Virus record (IMG/VR): IMGVR_UViG_3300007735_000933
Span: 1-29,503 of that record
Length of the DNA stretch: 29,503 bases
DNA from: a virus
Direction: 5' to 3' (one strand)
Shown: one piece after another, positions 1-7,511 of the stretch
Layout of the letters: every line of letters starts with the position of its first letter
Numbering within the stretch: the stretch's first letter is position 1
Program-made: the position numbers and the translations under genes
Notes under the pieces: model-generated
What the model saw: the letters and a program-made list of their open reading frames with translations, nothing else
Databases searched by the model: none
Told to the model about the DNA's origin: nothing

Positions 1-914
1 AAAAGATTGCGAATCAGTATTACATTTCGCAGATTGGAACGGACGGGGATTACAACATTTACACGGACACTGACTCTGTGTATTTTTCAGCTCTTCCGCT
101 TGTAAAGCATAGAAATCCATCTATTAACGAACAATCGGATGAGGAAATGGTGCCTGCTATTCTATCAGTTGCAAAGGAGGTGCAGGAGCATATTAATAAA
201 ACCTATGATGTAATGTCAAAAAGGTTGTTCAATATAGAGAAACACCGATTTGATATTAAGCAGGAAACTATTGCTAAGTCTGGATTTTGGATTGCCAAAA
301 AACGATATGCTCAATGGATTATCAATGATAACACCGTCCCGTGTGATAAGATTGATGCAAAGGGGTTAGATGTTAAACGCTCTGATTTTCCAACTTACTT
401 TAAGGGTGTGATGGAGCAGGTTCTATCGGATATCTTAAAGGGGGTAAATAAGAATGATATTGATAAGAAGATATTGGATTTTAAGGAGGGAATGGAAACT
501 CAACCAAAGAAGGATGTAGCAAAGAACTCCGCTGTAAAAGAATTGAGTAAGTATGATGATGGTACATATTCATTGGGTAAGTTCCCTAAAGGAACACCTG
601 CGCATGTCAAATCAGCCATTGCATATAATCAACTATTGAAATACTACAAATGTCCATTTAAATTTGAACCAATGAAAGATGGTGATAAGATTAAGTGGGT
701 TTATTTGAAAAGAAATAATTTGGGGTTAGACACCGTTGGTTTTACGGGATGGAATGACCCGCCGGAGATTGAAAAAATAATTAACGATTACACCGACTTG
801 GATGCTATTTGGGAAGGTGCTCTTCAAAACAAAATAGATGATTTCTATAATGCGATGAAGTGGGATTTACCAAATAAAAATTTACAAAAAGCTTCACAAT
901 TTTTTGGATTTTAA
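1..914 (+). CDS. 43: DNA polymerase family B (T4 gp43-like), C-terminal part
   Basis: This is the 3' end of a replicative DNA polymerase whose start lies before the window; the reading frame begins at base 3. Bases 60-77 encode YTDTDS, the palm motif C that carries the catalytic metal-binding aspartates of family B polymerases. The KKRY and KGLDVKRSD stretches that follow are typical of the palm-to-thumb region in phage and other family B enzymes. About 304 residues are present, so the exonuclease domain and most of the palm are outside. The protein ends in KASQFFGF, close in style to the C-terminal clamp-binding peptide of T4/RB69 gp43 (inference), and the clamp gene lies about 600 bases downstream. 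A GTG at 78 is not a real start, because the frame stays open through it and through motif C. Confidence 0.95.
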   Translation, partial: KIANQYYISQIGTDGDYNIYTDTDSVYFSALPLVKHRNPSINEQSDEEMVPAILSVAKEVQEHINKTYDVMSKRLFNIEKHRFDIKQETIAKSGFWIAKKRYAQWIINDNTVPCDKIDAKGLDVKRSDFPTYFKGVMEQVLSDILKGVNKNDIDKKILDFKEGMETQPKKDVAKNSAVKELSKYDDGTYSLGKFPKGTPAHVKSAIAYNQLLKYYKCPFKFEPMKDGDKIKWVYLKRNNLGLDTVGFTGWNDPPEIEKIINDYTDLDAIWEGALQNKIDDFYNAMKWDLPNKNLQKASQFFGF

Positions 915-918
915 AACG

Positions 919-1497
919 ATGATTTTAGTTGAAGTTAAAACACAATCTCAAAAAGATATTGTTAAAAAAATAATTGAAAACTATCATTCGTATGTTCCAC
1001 ATAACGCTTCTGTTGGTAGGAGAATTGATTGGTTAATATATGAAGAAAATTCATTTCCATCTCAGCCTGTTGGTATGATTGGTATAGGTTCTTCAGTATA
1101 TCCACCACCAAAAGATTTGCTAAATAAGTTACAATTAAGTAAGTTGGAGTATAGAGAAGTTTTCAACACAATATGTAATAATTGGAGATTTTGTATGGTA
1201 AAATCAATAAAGAATGCAGGAACTCGTGTTTTAAAAGAATTGAGAAAAAAAGGCCCGATTGCTTGGAAACAAAAATATGGAGATGAGCTTAAACATATCA
1301 TTACATTTGTAGCGGGTGGTAATACTGGAGCAGTTTATAAAGCAGATAATTGGCAATCTATTGGTTTTACAGCAGGCTTACCCGAACATAAATCATCATC
1401 TATGAAATGGGATAATTCAGAAGAGTTATCTAAAAAGTTTGTAAAGCCAACTGGTGAAAATCGTAAAATTATTTTCTATAAATGTTTGGATAATTGA
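919..1497 (+). CDS. Mom/DruA (DUF4338)-like protein, possible acyltransferase-fold DNA modification factor
   Basis: This is a 192-residue protein. I chose the ATG at 919, just after the polymerase stop; a TTG at 904 would overlap that gene. Visible elements are a His near residue 23, GRRIDW (about 33-38), VGMIGIGSS (52-59), an Asn-rich segment NNW, and GAVYKADNW followed by GFTAG (about 137-154). This order resembles the GNAT-like fold shared by phage Mu Mom, which adds a carbamoylmethyl group to adenine, and by DUF4338/DruA proteins of the Druantia defence system. The match is from pattern memory and is moderate. If right, it may modify DNA bases and protect phage DNA. It sits between polymerase and clamp, so it is probably co-expressed with the replisome. 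It could also be an unrelated GNAT-like protein. Confidence 0.5.
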   Translation: MILVEVKTQSQKDIVKKIIENYHSYVPHNASVGRRIDWLIYEENSFPSQPVGMIGIGSSVYPPPKDLLNKLQLSKLEYREVFNTICNNWRFCMVKSIKNAGTRVLKELRKKGPIAWKQKYGDELKHIITFVAGGNTGAVYKADNWQSIGFTAGLPEHKSSSMKWDNSEELSKKFVKPTGENRKIIFYKCLDN

Positions 1498-1516
1498 TAA
1501 AAATTTCGTATATTGT
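1485..1516 (+). promoter_or_regulatory. candidate Bacteroidetes-type promoter before the clamp gene
   Basis: TTTG at 1485-1488 is followed after 20 bases by TATATTGT (1509-1516). This approximates the Bacteroidetes vegetative promoter pattern TTTG, about 19-21 bases, then TAnnTTTG, with mismatches in the last two positions. It overlaps the end of the upstream gene and lies about 24 bases before the clamp ATG. The leader is A/T-rich without a Shine-Dalgarno, as is usual in this phylum. This is a pattern match only. Confidence 0.35.
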
Positions 1517-1539
1517 ATAAACTTTAAAAATTAAAAACT

Positions 1540-2238
1540 ATGAAAAAATCTTCGTTAGAGGGATTCATAAGCCGCTATAATTTAGGTGGTGAGATTGAAT
1601 CGGTAAAAATCGTATCAGATAAAACTGGTATGAGTGTTAAATTCATTTCAGATGATAAAACCCTATTGGGAACTGTTACATCTGAAGATGCTGAATTTGC
1701 TGATGGTGAATTTGGTGTCTATACTACATCCCAACTCAAAAATCTATTAGGTGTGTTGGATGCTAATATCAATGTAACTGCGGGAAGTGCTGCATTGGAG
1801 TTCTCCGATAATTCAACTACGGTGAACTATATGATGGCTGACCTATCAGTTATTCCTGCTGTGCCGGATATCAAACAGGTGCCTGATTTTGAATCTGAAA
1901 TCACTTTGAGTGATGAATTTATTAGTAGGTTCATCAAGTCAAAAGGTGCTTTAAGTGATTCCGATACTTTTACATTCCAATGCAAGGGTGGTAAGGGTGA
2001 GATTATTTTAGGGTATTCAAAGATTAACTCAAATAGAATTTCTATTAAGGTTGATTGTACTTGCACCAAAGATTCGGTAGGACCAATTTCATTTTCAGCA
2101 AAGTATTTGAAAGAAATCCTAAATGCGAACCGGACACCAAAAGCGGCAACTTTGAAAATCGCAACTGCGGGTTTGGCGCATTGTACATTTGAGAGTGAAG
2201 GTTTTAAATCAGAATACTTTTTAGTTGAAGTGAAATAA
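1540..2238 (+). CDS. 45: Sliding clamp, DNA polymerase processivity factor (T4 gp45-like)
   Basis: This 232-residue protein is nearly the same length as T4 gp45 (228). Gp45 forms a trimeric ring on DNA, tethers the polymerase and activates late transcription. The early stretch SLEGFISRYN, the middle segment with MMADLSVIPAVPD, and a second-domain series of alternating strands ending in FKSEYFLVEVK follow the two-domain clamp layout. The identification is strengthened by its neighbours: polymerase upstream and clamp loader ATPase downstream. The ATG at 1540 follows a 42-base gap, has no Shine-Dalgarno and sits in an A-rich leader. The gap holds a host-type promoter candidate, so the clamp may start its own transcript. 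Confidence 0.85.
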   Translation: MKKSSLEGFISRYNLGGEIESVKIVSDKTGMSVKFISDDKTLLGTVTSEDAEFADGEFGVYTTSQLKNLLGVLDANINVTAGSAALEFSDNSTTVNYMMADLSVIPAVPDIKQVPDFESEITLSDEFISRFIKSKGALSDSDTFTFQCKGGKGEIILGYSKINSNRISIKVDCTCTKDSVGPISFSAKYLKEILNANRTPKAATLKIATAGLAHCTFESEGFKSEYFLVEVK

Positions 2239-2285
2239 TATGTTTTTCTTCAAACGGGGGGTGTATCTTGCACCATTCTACGAAA

Positions 2286-2519
2286 ATGGTAACGAATTTC
2301 GTGAAGGGGGAGATAGAAGAAGATAAATTGGTTATGAAGGATAAGTTTGTTAAAGGTGATGAATATACTATAAATTGGTGGAAACCTAAAGCAATTCGCA
2401 GATACACCCCTCTGTTTGATGAAGGGAAAATTAAACCCGAAGCACTTTTTTATGTAGATATCATAGGAATGAGCTGGGAACAAGCAAAAGAAACATATTT
2501 AAAAGAAGTAGGAAGATGA
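2286..2519 (+). CDS. Small unknown protein between clamp and clamp loader
   Basis: I do not recognise this gene. The frame is open from before 2268. The first ATG is at 2286 and another is at 2334; the well-formed part is KGDEYTINWWKPKAIRR onward, ending YLKEVGR. Its stop overlaps the ATG of the clamp loader gene by four bases (ATGA), so translation is probably coupled. No start here has a ribosome site. An ATG at 2240, one base after the clamp stop, opens a different frame for 28 codons. The interval 2240-2519 is 280 bases, one more than a multiple of three, so one extra base near the G run at 2306-2310 would explain two joined halves of a protein of about 92 residues. The composition is soluble and charged, with no membrane segment. 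Confidence 0.6.
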   Translation: MVTNFVKGEIEEDKLVMKDKFVKGDEYTINWWKPKAIRRYTPLFDEGKIKPEALFYVDIIGMSWEQAKETYLKEVGR

Positions 2520-3433
2520 GTAACAGTGAAAATAGCTTATGGGTAGAACGGTATAGGCCGTCTGGACTTGAAGGGTATGTTGGTAATGAACATATCATAC
2601 AAAAAGTTAATATTTATATAGAAAACAACGATGTCCCACACTTGTTACTACATGGTGAGGCAGGGACTGGTAAAACCACATTAGCAAAAATTATAGTAAA
2701 TGCTATTGATTGTGATTATCTTTATATCAACGCATCCGATGAAAGGGGTATTGATACTTTAAGAGAGAAAATCAGAGGATTTGCAGCATCGGTTGGATTT
2801 AAAACTTGGAAAGTAGTAATATTGGATGAATCAGATTACCTAACAAGAGATGCACAAGCAGCTCTTCGTAATCTAATGGAAACATTTAGTAAGAGTACGA
2901 GGTTTATATTGACTTGTAATTATCCTGAAAAGGTTATTGACCCAATTCAGAGTAGATGTCAAACATTTGAAATTATACCACCAACTAAAAAAGATGTGGC
3001 TAAAAGATTGAATGATATCTTAATTAATGAGGGTATTCAATTTGAAATGCAAGACCTTGCGGTTATTGTTAATAGTGGATACCCCGATATTCGCAGGGTA
3101 ATAAACGCTGCACAACGGCAGGTTATTAATGGTAGGTTGGTTATTGATAAACAATCCAGCATTGAATCAACCTATTCCGAAAAAATTGTGGATATCTTAA
3201 AAAGTGGAGTAGATACCAAAAGTAAGTTTACTCAGATTCGTCAAATATTGGCAGATTCAAAAGTAAGAGATTATACAAAGTTGTATTCAACCCTATATGA
3301 AAGGGTGGATGAGTATGCGGGAAATAAGGTTGGAACTACAATTGTTAATATAGCCGAAGCGCAATATAAGGATTCGTTGGTGGTGGATAAAGAAATAAAT
3401 GTAATGGCAATGTTTGTAAATATTTTAATGTAA
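2516..3433 (+). CDS. 44: Clamp loader ATPase subunit (T4 gp44-like, AAA+)
   Basis: This 305-residue AAA+ ATPase is the large subunit of a phage clamp loader, which opens the gp45 ring and places it on primed DNA using ATP. The N-terminus WVERYRPSGLEGYVG is the standard RFC/gp44 opening. Walker A is GEAGTGKTT at residues 47-55, Walker B is VVILDESD with D104 and E105, and the SRC motif with the arginine finger is near R147. Sensor 2 is in the DIRRVINAAQ segment. The length is close to T4 gp44 (319). It starts inside the upstream stop (ATGA). The small subunit is two genes downstream, as expected for a gp44/gp62 complex but with a zinc-ribbon gene in between. Confidence 0.95.
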   Translation: MSNSENSLWVERYRPSGLEGYVGNEHIIQKVNIYIENNDVPHLLLHGEAGTGKTTLAKIIVNAIDCDYLYINASDERGIDTLREKIRGFAASVGFKTWKVVILDESDYLTRDAQAALRNLMETFSKSTRFILTCNYPEKVIDPIQSRCQTFEIIPPTKKDVAKRLNDILINEGIQFEMQDLAVIVNSGYPDIRRVINAAQRQVINGRLVIDKQSSIESTYSEKIVDILKSGVDTKSKFTQIRQILADSKVRDYTKLYSTLYERVDEYAGNKVGTTIVNIAEAQYKDSLVVDKEINVMAMFVNILM

Positions 3434-3435
3434 AT

Positions 3436-3441
3436 AAAGGA
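3436..3441 (+). promoter_or_regulatory. Shine-Dalgarno AAAGGA
   Basis: AAAGGA lies five bases before the ATG at 3447 of the zinc-ribbon gene. It supports that start and is one of the few clear ribosome sites in the replication module. Confidence 0.6.
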
Positions 3442-3446
3442 TAAAA

Positions 3447-3728
3447 ATGGCAAAATTAGTAGATTTTAAAGGGGGAGCACCCCAACAACCTGAACAACCG
3501 ATTCAGTTGAATGTAGACCCGATGAAGCTTCAAACAGTTACTTGTCCAAATTGTGATAGTATCTTTTTTGAAGAAAAAATGATGTTCAAAGAACTACCTG
3601 CAATTCAATCTCCAAATGGGAAAGCATCAATGATTCCTATCCCAGTGGTAGTTTGTAATGAGTGTGGAACTGTTCATCCAAAATTTGTACCAAAAGGTTT
3701 ATTCGATGCCCCCGAAGAAAAAAAGTGA
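3447..3728 (+). CDS. Small zinc-ribbon protein
   Basis: This is a 93-residue protein with two CxxC knuckles, CPNC (residues 33-36) and CNEC (about 71-74), which should bind one zinc ion as a ribbon. The spacer contains FFEEKMMFKELPAIQSPNGK. The N-terminal 25 residues are Pro/Gln-rich and probably flexible. A Shine-Dalgarno supports the start. It lies between the two clamp loader subunits and overlaps the start of the small subunit gene by 23 bases, so it is probably made with the replisome. A role as a replication or transcription accessory factor is inferred from position only; I do not recognise a named family. Confidence 0.75.
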   Translation: MAKLVDFKGGAPQQPEQPIQLNVDPMKLQTVTCPNCDSIFFEEKMMFKELPAIQSPNGKASMIPIPVVVCNECGTVHPKFVPKGLFDAPEEKK

Positions 3729-4185
3729 TAGTTCTGAAGGAACGATAAAAGCTAAAACTCTTTTTGACCATTTGAGTGGTTTGAAAGAAAACAAAACGAA
3801 ATGGGAATCCCTTTCAGATGTTGATAAAAAATCGTTTTCGGTTTATCTTATCAATCGTTATTTGAGTATGAATTTTGAATTCATTGATTTAGTAAATGAA
3901 GTTCAAAGATTCACCAATGGTCAAATGGGTGCTAGGGAGGTGTATAAGGTATATTATGATTTTTTACCAAAAGAAAAAACTTTTGATAAATACATAAAAA
4001 AATCTGGCGGAAATGTTGTTTCTGAAGAAATTATTTCGTATATTTGTAAGTACTTTGAGGTCTCAAGCAGAGAAGCTGATGATTATTTAGAGATATTATC
4101 AGAGGATGAGGTTAGAAGTATTATAAAAAAGTATGGAGTTAAAGATTCTCAAATTGATAAAATGTATAAAGATGCAGCAAAGTAA
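3706..4185 (+). CDS. 62: Clamp loader small subunit (T4 gp62-like)
   Basis: I start this gene at the ATG at 3706 (MPPKKKSD), giving 159 residues; the frame is open earlier, but those codons lie inside the zinc-ribbon gene. T4 gp62 is 187 residues and is the non-ATPase partner of gp44. The match is a pattern: INRYLSMNFEFIDLVNEV, then YYDFLPKEKTFDKYIKK, then a C-terminal helix run ICKYFEVSSREADDYLEIL. These parallel cyanophage-type gp62 proteins, which have a short N-RxLS motif, a basic FxKWIK segment and a final tyrosine-rich YxVSxREAxxxL helix. Location next to gp44 and the clamp supports this. Sequence divergence in this family is high, so confidence is not complete. Confidence 0.72.
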   Translation: MPPKKKSDSSEGTIKAKTLFDHLSGLKENKTKWESLSDVDKKSFSVYLINRYLSMNFEFIDLVNEVQRFTNGQMGAREVYKVYYDFLPKEKTFDKYIKKSGGNVVSEEIISYICKYFEVSSREADDYLEILSEDEVRSIIKKYGVKDSQIDKMYKDAAK

Positions 4186-4402
4186 AGAAATGGTAAACCA
4201 CCCCAATCATTATGGTGGCGTAGATAATCCTTATGAGGCAATTAAGGTTATAGAAGCATGGGATTTAGATTTTCATTTGGGTAATACAGTCAAATACATA
4301 TCCCGTGCCGGAAAAAAGCATCAAGATAAAGAATTAGAAGATTTATTAAAAGCAAAGTGGTATTTAGATAGAAAAATTCAAAACTTACAAAATGGAAAAT
4401 AA
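4172..4402 (+). CDS. DUF3310 family protein (T7 gp1.7-like nucleotide kinase family)
   Basis: This 76-residue protein has a start at 4172 (MQQSKEMVNHP), overlapping the upstream gene by 14 bases; a second ATG at 4190 would remove that overlap. The family signature is clear: VNHPNHYGG near the N-terminus, HLGNTVKYISRAGKK in the middle, and a final helix DLLKAKWYLDRKI. DUF3310 proteins are common in phages. Phage T7 gp1.7, a member, is reported as a dTMP/dGMP kinase, so a role in nucleotide supply is possible; this short version may not have the same activity. It belongs to the compact replication operon and overlaps the next gene. Confidence 0.85.
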   Translation: MQQSKEMVNHPNHYGGVDNPYEAIKVIEAWDLDFHLGNTVKYISRAGKKHQDKELEDLLKAKWYLDRKIQNLQNGK

Positions 4403-4646
4403 CATATTAGATGATGTTTATGATGGTATGATTGTATTGGATGGATTTGATGATTGTATTTTAGGTAGGGTTGAGCAGGCAGGTAGTGATACAAAAATAC
4501 TCTATTCAATTAAAGCCATTCTATCAAAACTTATGGAGAGGGATGGTATGAGTTATGAAGAGGCCTATGAGTTTTATGAATACAATATTTTAGGTTTGCA
4601 TGGACAAGAACCATTCCCAGCTTTTTTGATTGATTATGAAAAATAG
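4392..4646 (+). CDS. Small acidic phage protein of unknown function
   Basis: This 84-residue acidic protein has no membrane segment. It has the layout of a widespread phage hypothetical family: a short N-terminal strand with GFDDCILGRVEQAG, then a helix ending in LMERDGMSYEEAYEFYEYNI, then GLHGQEPFPAFL. The DGMSYEEAxEFxxYNI core is the recognisable part. It overlaps both neighbours by about ten bases, so it is translated within the same operon. No function is known to me for this family. Confidence 0.75.
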   Translation: MENNILDDVYDGMIVLDGFDDCILGRVEQAGSDTKILYSIKAILSKLMERDGMSYEEAYEFYEYNILGLHGQEPFPAFLIDYEK

Positions 4647-5679
4647 TTTTAATAGTATACTTGATTTTACAACCCCAACGGAGTCTCCAGGCGATGTGAA
4701 GGTTTCTTACTCTCAGTTCACAATGTGGGTTAATTGTCCTAAAAAATGGAAATTAACCTATATGGATGGGCATAAAGAGGATGAGCCTTCTATTCACCTG
4801 CTGTTTGGGACAAGTATGCATGAAACTATTCAGGAGTGGTTAAAAACACTTTTTACAAAATCTCCATTAGAATCCGATGAAATGGATTTGGGGGCTTTGT
4901 TAAGAGATACAATGGCTCGAGAGTATAAATCTCTTTTAGAAAAGAGAGCTGATTTAAAAGAGTGGATTACAAAATCTCAAATGAATGAGTTTTATTTGGA
5001 TGGGATAGAAATACTGAATGAGCTAAAGAAAAGTAGGGCAGAGTTATTTTCAACCAGAAAGTGGAAGTTATTTGGTATTGAAACAAAGTTGTACCAACCC
5101 ATAGTAAAGGGTATGGAAAACATAAAAATGATTAGTTACTTAGATTTGGTTTTTGAGGAAATTGAAACGGGTAACATTTTGATTGTTGATATCAAAACAT
5201 CCACCAATGGTTGGAATAGTTATCAGAAAGCAGATGAAACAAAAACTGCACAGCTTATTTTATACAAACACTTTTTCTCACAACAATTTGGGATTGAATA
5301 CAAAAAGATTGATGTAAAGTATTTAATCTTGAAAAGAAAGTTGAATGAGGCGATGATGTATAATGTAACCCGATTACAAAAGTTTTCACCAACAAATGGT
5401 GGTAGAACTATAAAGAAAACTCTTAAAATGTTTGAGGACTTTGTAAAAGAGGGATTCAACAAAGATGGTTCTCATAGGGTTGATAACAATTTCCCAGCAA
5501 CTGCTGGATTTAATAATAAGCAATGTAAGTTTTGTCCTTTTAAAAGTAGATACGATTTATGCCCAAAAACTGATAGAATTAAAACCGATTTTTTATTGAG
5601 TATTTATCGTAGAAAAGATGAAAGTAACACAGAGATTTTACAGGAGCAAGATTATGACCAGGGTAGCATTAATTGGTAG
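4636..5679 (+). CDS. PD-(D/E)XK nuclease with iron-sulfur cysteines (Cas4/AddB-like)
   Basis: This 347-residue protein starts at the ATG at 4636. It has the RecB/Cas4-type nuclease core: a GTSMHE motif with H62, D170 in a YLDLVFEE strand, and D185-I186-K187 in a VDIKTS strand, the catalytic D-(D)xK set. Four cysteines fit the iron-sulfur staple of Cas4, AddB and related exonucleases: C34 near the N-terminus, then C297, C300 and C309 near the C-terminus. Such enzymes resect DNA ends; in a phage it may process replication or recombination ends or degrade host DNA. It starts inside the end of the preceding gene. There is no helicase domain and no cas1/cas2 nearby, so a CRISPR role is not suggested. 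Confidence 0.85.
   Translation: MKNSFNSILDFTTPTESPGDVKVSYSQFTMWVNCPKKWKLTYMDGHKEDEPSIHLLFGTSMHETIQEWLKTLFTKSPLESDEMDLGALLRDTMAREYKSLLEKRADLKEWITKSQMNEFYLDGIEILNELKKSRAELFSTRKWKLFGIETKLYQPIVKGMENIKMISYLDLVFEEIETGNILIVDIKTSTNGWNSYQKADETKTAQLILYKHFFSQQFGIEYKKIDVKYLILKRKLNEAMMYNVTRLQKFSPTNGGRTIKKTLKMFEDFVKEGFNKDGSHRVDNNFPATAGFNNKQCKFCPFKSRYDLCPKTDRIKTDFLLSIYRRKDESNTEILQEQDYDQGSINW
5641..5646 (+). promoter_or_regulatory. Ribosome binding site CAGGAG
   Basis: GGAG-containing site seven bases before the ATG at 5654. It decides the start of the SLOG-like gene, because the same frame is open upstream into the nuclease gene. Confidence 0.5.
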
Positions 5680-6052
5680 TGAACGATATGAAAACCGAAT
5701 GGAAATCAAAGATTTGGTTTTTAAGTTAAAAAATTTGTATGGTGATAACCTAATACTGATTTCAAGAGGTAATCAAAATGGGGTTGAAAAGTGGGTTAAG
5801 AAATGGGCATTGGAAATGGGTGTTAAGTATATTGAATACAACTTAGCATCCACTCCAATGAACCTATACAGCGGAATGACCGAATCGTATTATGAAAAAC
5901 CTTATCACGCAACACAAAAACTGCATCAATATGAGTTGATTGCTAGGAACGCAGATAAGATTCTATATTTTGGAGAAATATCACATGGAGAACTATCTCA
6001 TTTCAAAAAAATGTTGAAAATAACTGGTTCAAAAGTAACTTTTATTGGGTAG
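5654..6052 (+). CDS. SLOG-like (YspA/DUF2493-type) Rossmann protein
   Basis: This 132-residue protein starts at 5654, set by the ribosome site before it; it overlaps the nuclease gene. It begins with a hydrophobic strand VALIGSERY, followed later by LILISRGNQNGVEKWVKKWA and VKYIEYN, then a C-terminal ARNADKILYFG strand. This order (strand with Gly-Ser, SRGxxNGVE helix cap, helix, strand) resembles the SLOG superfamily of nucleotide-binding Rossmann proteins related to YspA/DUF2493 and DprA. Such proteins bind nucleotides or nucleic acid. It closes the replication operon, before a 37-base gap that holds a promoter-like motif. The family call is from pattern recognition. Confidence 0.55.
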   Translation: MTRVALIGSERYENRMEIKDLVFKLKNLYGDNLILISRGNQNGVEKWVKKWALEMGVKYIEYNLASTPMNLYSGMTESYYEKPYHATQKLHQYELIARNADKILYFGEISHGELSHFKKMLKITGSKVTFIG

Positions 6053-6059
6053 AAAATAA

Positions 6060-6076
6060 TATTTATAATAAAGTTA
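6060..6076 (+). promoter_or_regulatory. candidate promoter element before the glycan cassette
   Basis: TATTTATAATAAAGTTA lies in the 37-base gap before the first glycosyltransferase gene. The 18 bases 6059-6076 match 16 of 18 with 25891-25908, just after the cassette. TATTTATA is also the reverse complement of the T4 late promoter core TATAAATA. AT-rich DNA makes such matches cheap, so this is only a candidate. Confidence 0.3.
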
Positions 6077-6089
6077 GTTACGAAAATTT

Positions 6090-7511
6090 ATGGAATTAAA
6101 ATTACCAAAGCTTAGGAAAATAGACCCTAACAAACCAAAGAAAAAGAAGATACTCCTTCTTTCAGATGATTTAAGATTATTTAGTGGAATAGCAACTCAA
6201 TCAAAAGAGTTTGTTCTAAAAACCCTACACAAATACGATTGGGTTCAATTAGGTGCTGCATTAAATCACCCAGAAAACGGAAAAGTTTTAGATGTATCGC
6301 AGGATGCTGCAAAAGAAACTGGTGTTGAGGATGCATATCTAAAAATATACTGCACCAATGGATATGGAAATCCTGATATTGTTCGTCAATTGATAAATGT
6401 GGAAAGGCCTGATGCTATTCTACACTTTACCGACCCAAGATATTGGATATGGTTGTATCAGATGGAGCATGAAATCAGGCAGATGATTCCAATATTTTAT
6501 TATAATATTTGGGATGACTTGCCCGACCCATTGTGGAATTCACCTTATTACGCAAGTTGTGATTTGCTGATGGCGATATCAAAGCAAACATATGGTATCA
6601 ACAAAAGGTGTTTGAAAAAGTATGGTATGGATTTACCTGATTGGACATTTAAGTATGTACCGCATGGTGTATCCGAACACTTTAAACCACTACCAAAAGA
6701 TAACGAAAAGTTGGTGGAGTTTAAGAAAAAGTATGGCATTGATAAGATGGAATTTGTGGTGTTGTGGAACAATAGAAATATTCGTAGAAAACAGCCAGGT
6801 GATTTGATTATTGCGTTTGATAGTTTTGTTCAACAATTACCAAAGGAGAAGCGTGATAAGGTTTGTTTGTTTTTACACACACAACCTGTAGATGAAAATG
6901 GAACTGATATACCCGAAGTTATTAAGAATTGTTCTAATGGTGGTAAATATGTATTTACAAATCCTGGCATATCAACTGAAGAATTAAACCTGTACTACAA
7001 CTCAGGCGATATAATTGTAAACCTTACATCCAATGAAGGGTTTGGATTGAGTACTTGTGAGGGGATGAGAGCTGGCTTACCAATTGTGGTAAATGTTACT
7101 GGTGGATTGCAAGACCAATGTGGATTTAAAATGGATGGTAAGTTCTTAACCGAAGATGATTATTTGGAATTGGGTTCATTGCATGATGTTCGTTCCGATT
7201 ATTTGAGTAGATTGACTTGGGGTGAATGGGTAAAGCCGGTATGGCCATCAAATCGTTCATTACAAGGTTCACCATTGACACCTTATATATTTGATGATAG
7301 ATGTGATTTCAGAGATTTTGGAAACGCAATTAAGGAATGGTATGATACCCCAGCAGATGAAAGAGCAAAAGCGGGGATGTTAGCGCACGCATTTGTAAAT
7401 GGTGTTGGTAATATGACAGCTGAAAAAATGGGTGAAACCTTTATTGAATCAATGGAGGCGGTATTTGAAAATTGGAAACCTCGTAAAAAGTTTGAAATAG
7501 TAAAAGTATGA
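6090..7511 (+). CDS. Glycosyltransferase, GT-B fold, GT4-like
   Basis: This 473-residue protein transfers a sugar from a nucleotide donor. After a basic N-terminal tail (KLPKLRKI at residues 4-11, then four lysines), the first strand is ILLLSDDLRLFSGIATQS, a GT4-type N-terminal glycine loop. The C-terminal domain has VVLWNNRNIRRKQPG and the retaining-GT EX7E motif, E316 to E324 in EGFGLSTCE, followed by GLPIVVNVTGG. There are no membrane segments, so it is cytosolic or loosely membrane-bound. Its stop overlaps the next gene, another GT4-like enzyme, by four bases. Donor and acceptor cannot be read from sequence. The N-terminal KLP motif recurs at the C-terminus of the next protein. Confidence 0.88.
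   Translation: MELKLPKLRKIDPNKPKKKKILLLSDDLRLFSGIATQSKEFVLKTLHKYDWVQLGAALNHPENGKVLDVSQDAAKETGVEDAYLKIYCTNGYGNPDIVRQLINVERPDAILHFTDPRYWIWLYQMEHEIRQMIPIFYYNIWDDLPDPLWNSPYYASCDLLMAISKQTYGINKRCLKKYGMDLPDWTFKYVPHGVSEHFKPLPKDNEKLVEFKKKYGIDKMEFVVLWNNRNIRRKQPGDLIIAFDSFVQQLPKEKRDKVCLFLHTQPVDENGTDIPEVIKNCSNGGKYVFTNPGISTEELNLYYNSGDIIVNLTSNEGFGLSTCEGMRAGLPIVVNVTGGLQDQCGFKMDGKFLTEDDYLELGSLHDVRSDYLSRLTWGEWVKPVWPSNRSLQGSPLTPYIFDDRCDFRDFGNAIKEWYDTPADERAKAGMLAHAFVNGVGNMTAEKMGETFIESMEAVFENWKPRKKFEIVKV

Noticed and set aside
4636-5679. Cas4 as part of a CRISPR system
   Set aside because: No cas1, cas2, effector or repeat array is in the window; Cas4-like nucleases are common in phages without CRISPR.
6622-6807. 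Plus-strand open frame of 61 codons inside the first glycosyltransferase
   Set aside because: It is out of frame with a strong gene and has no start signal or recognisable composition.
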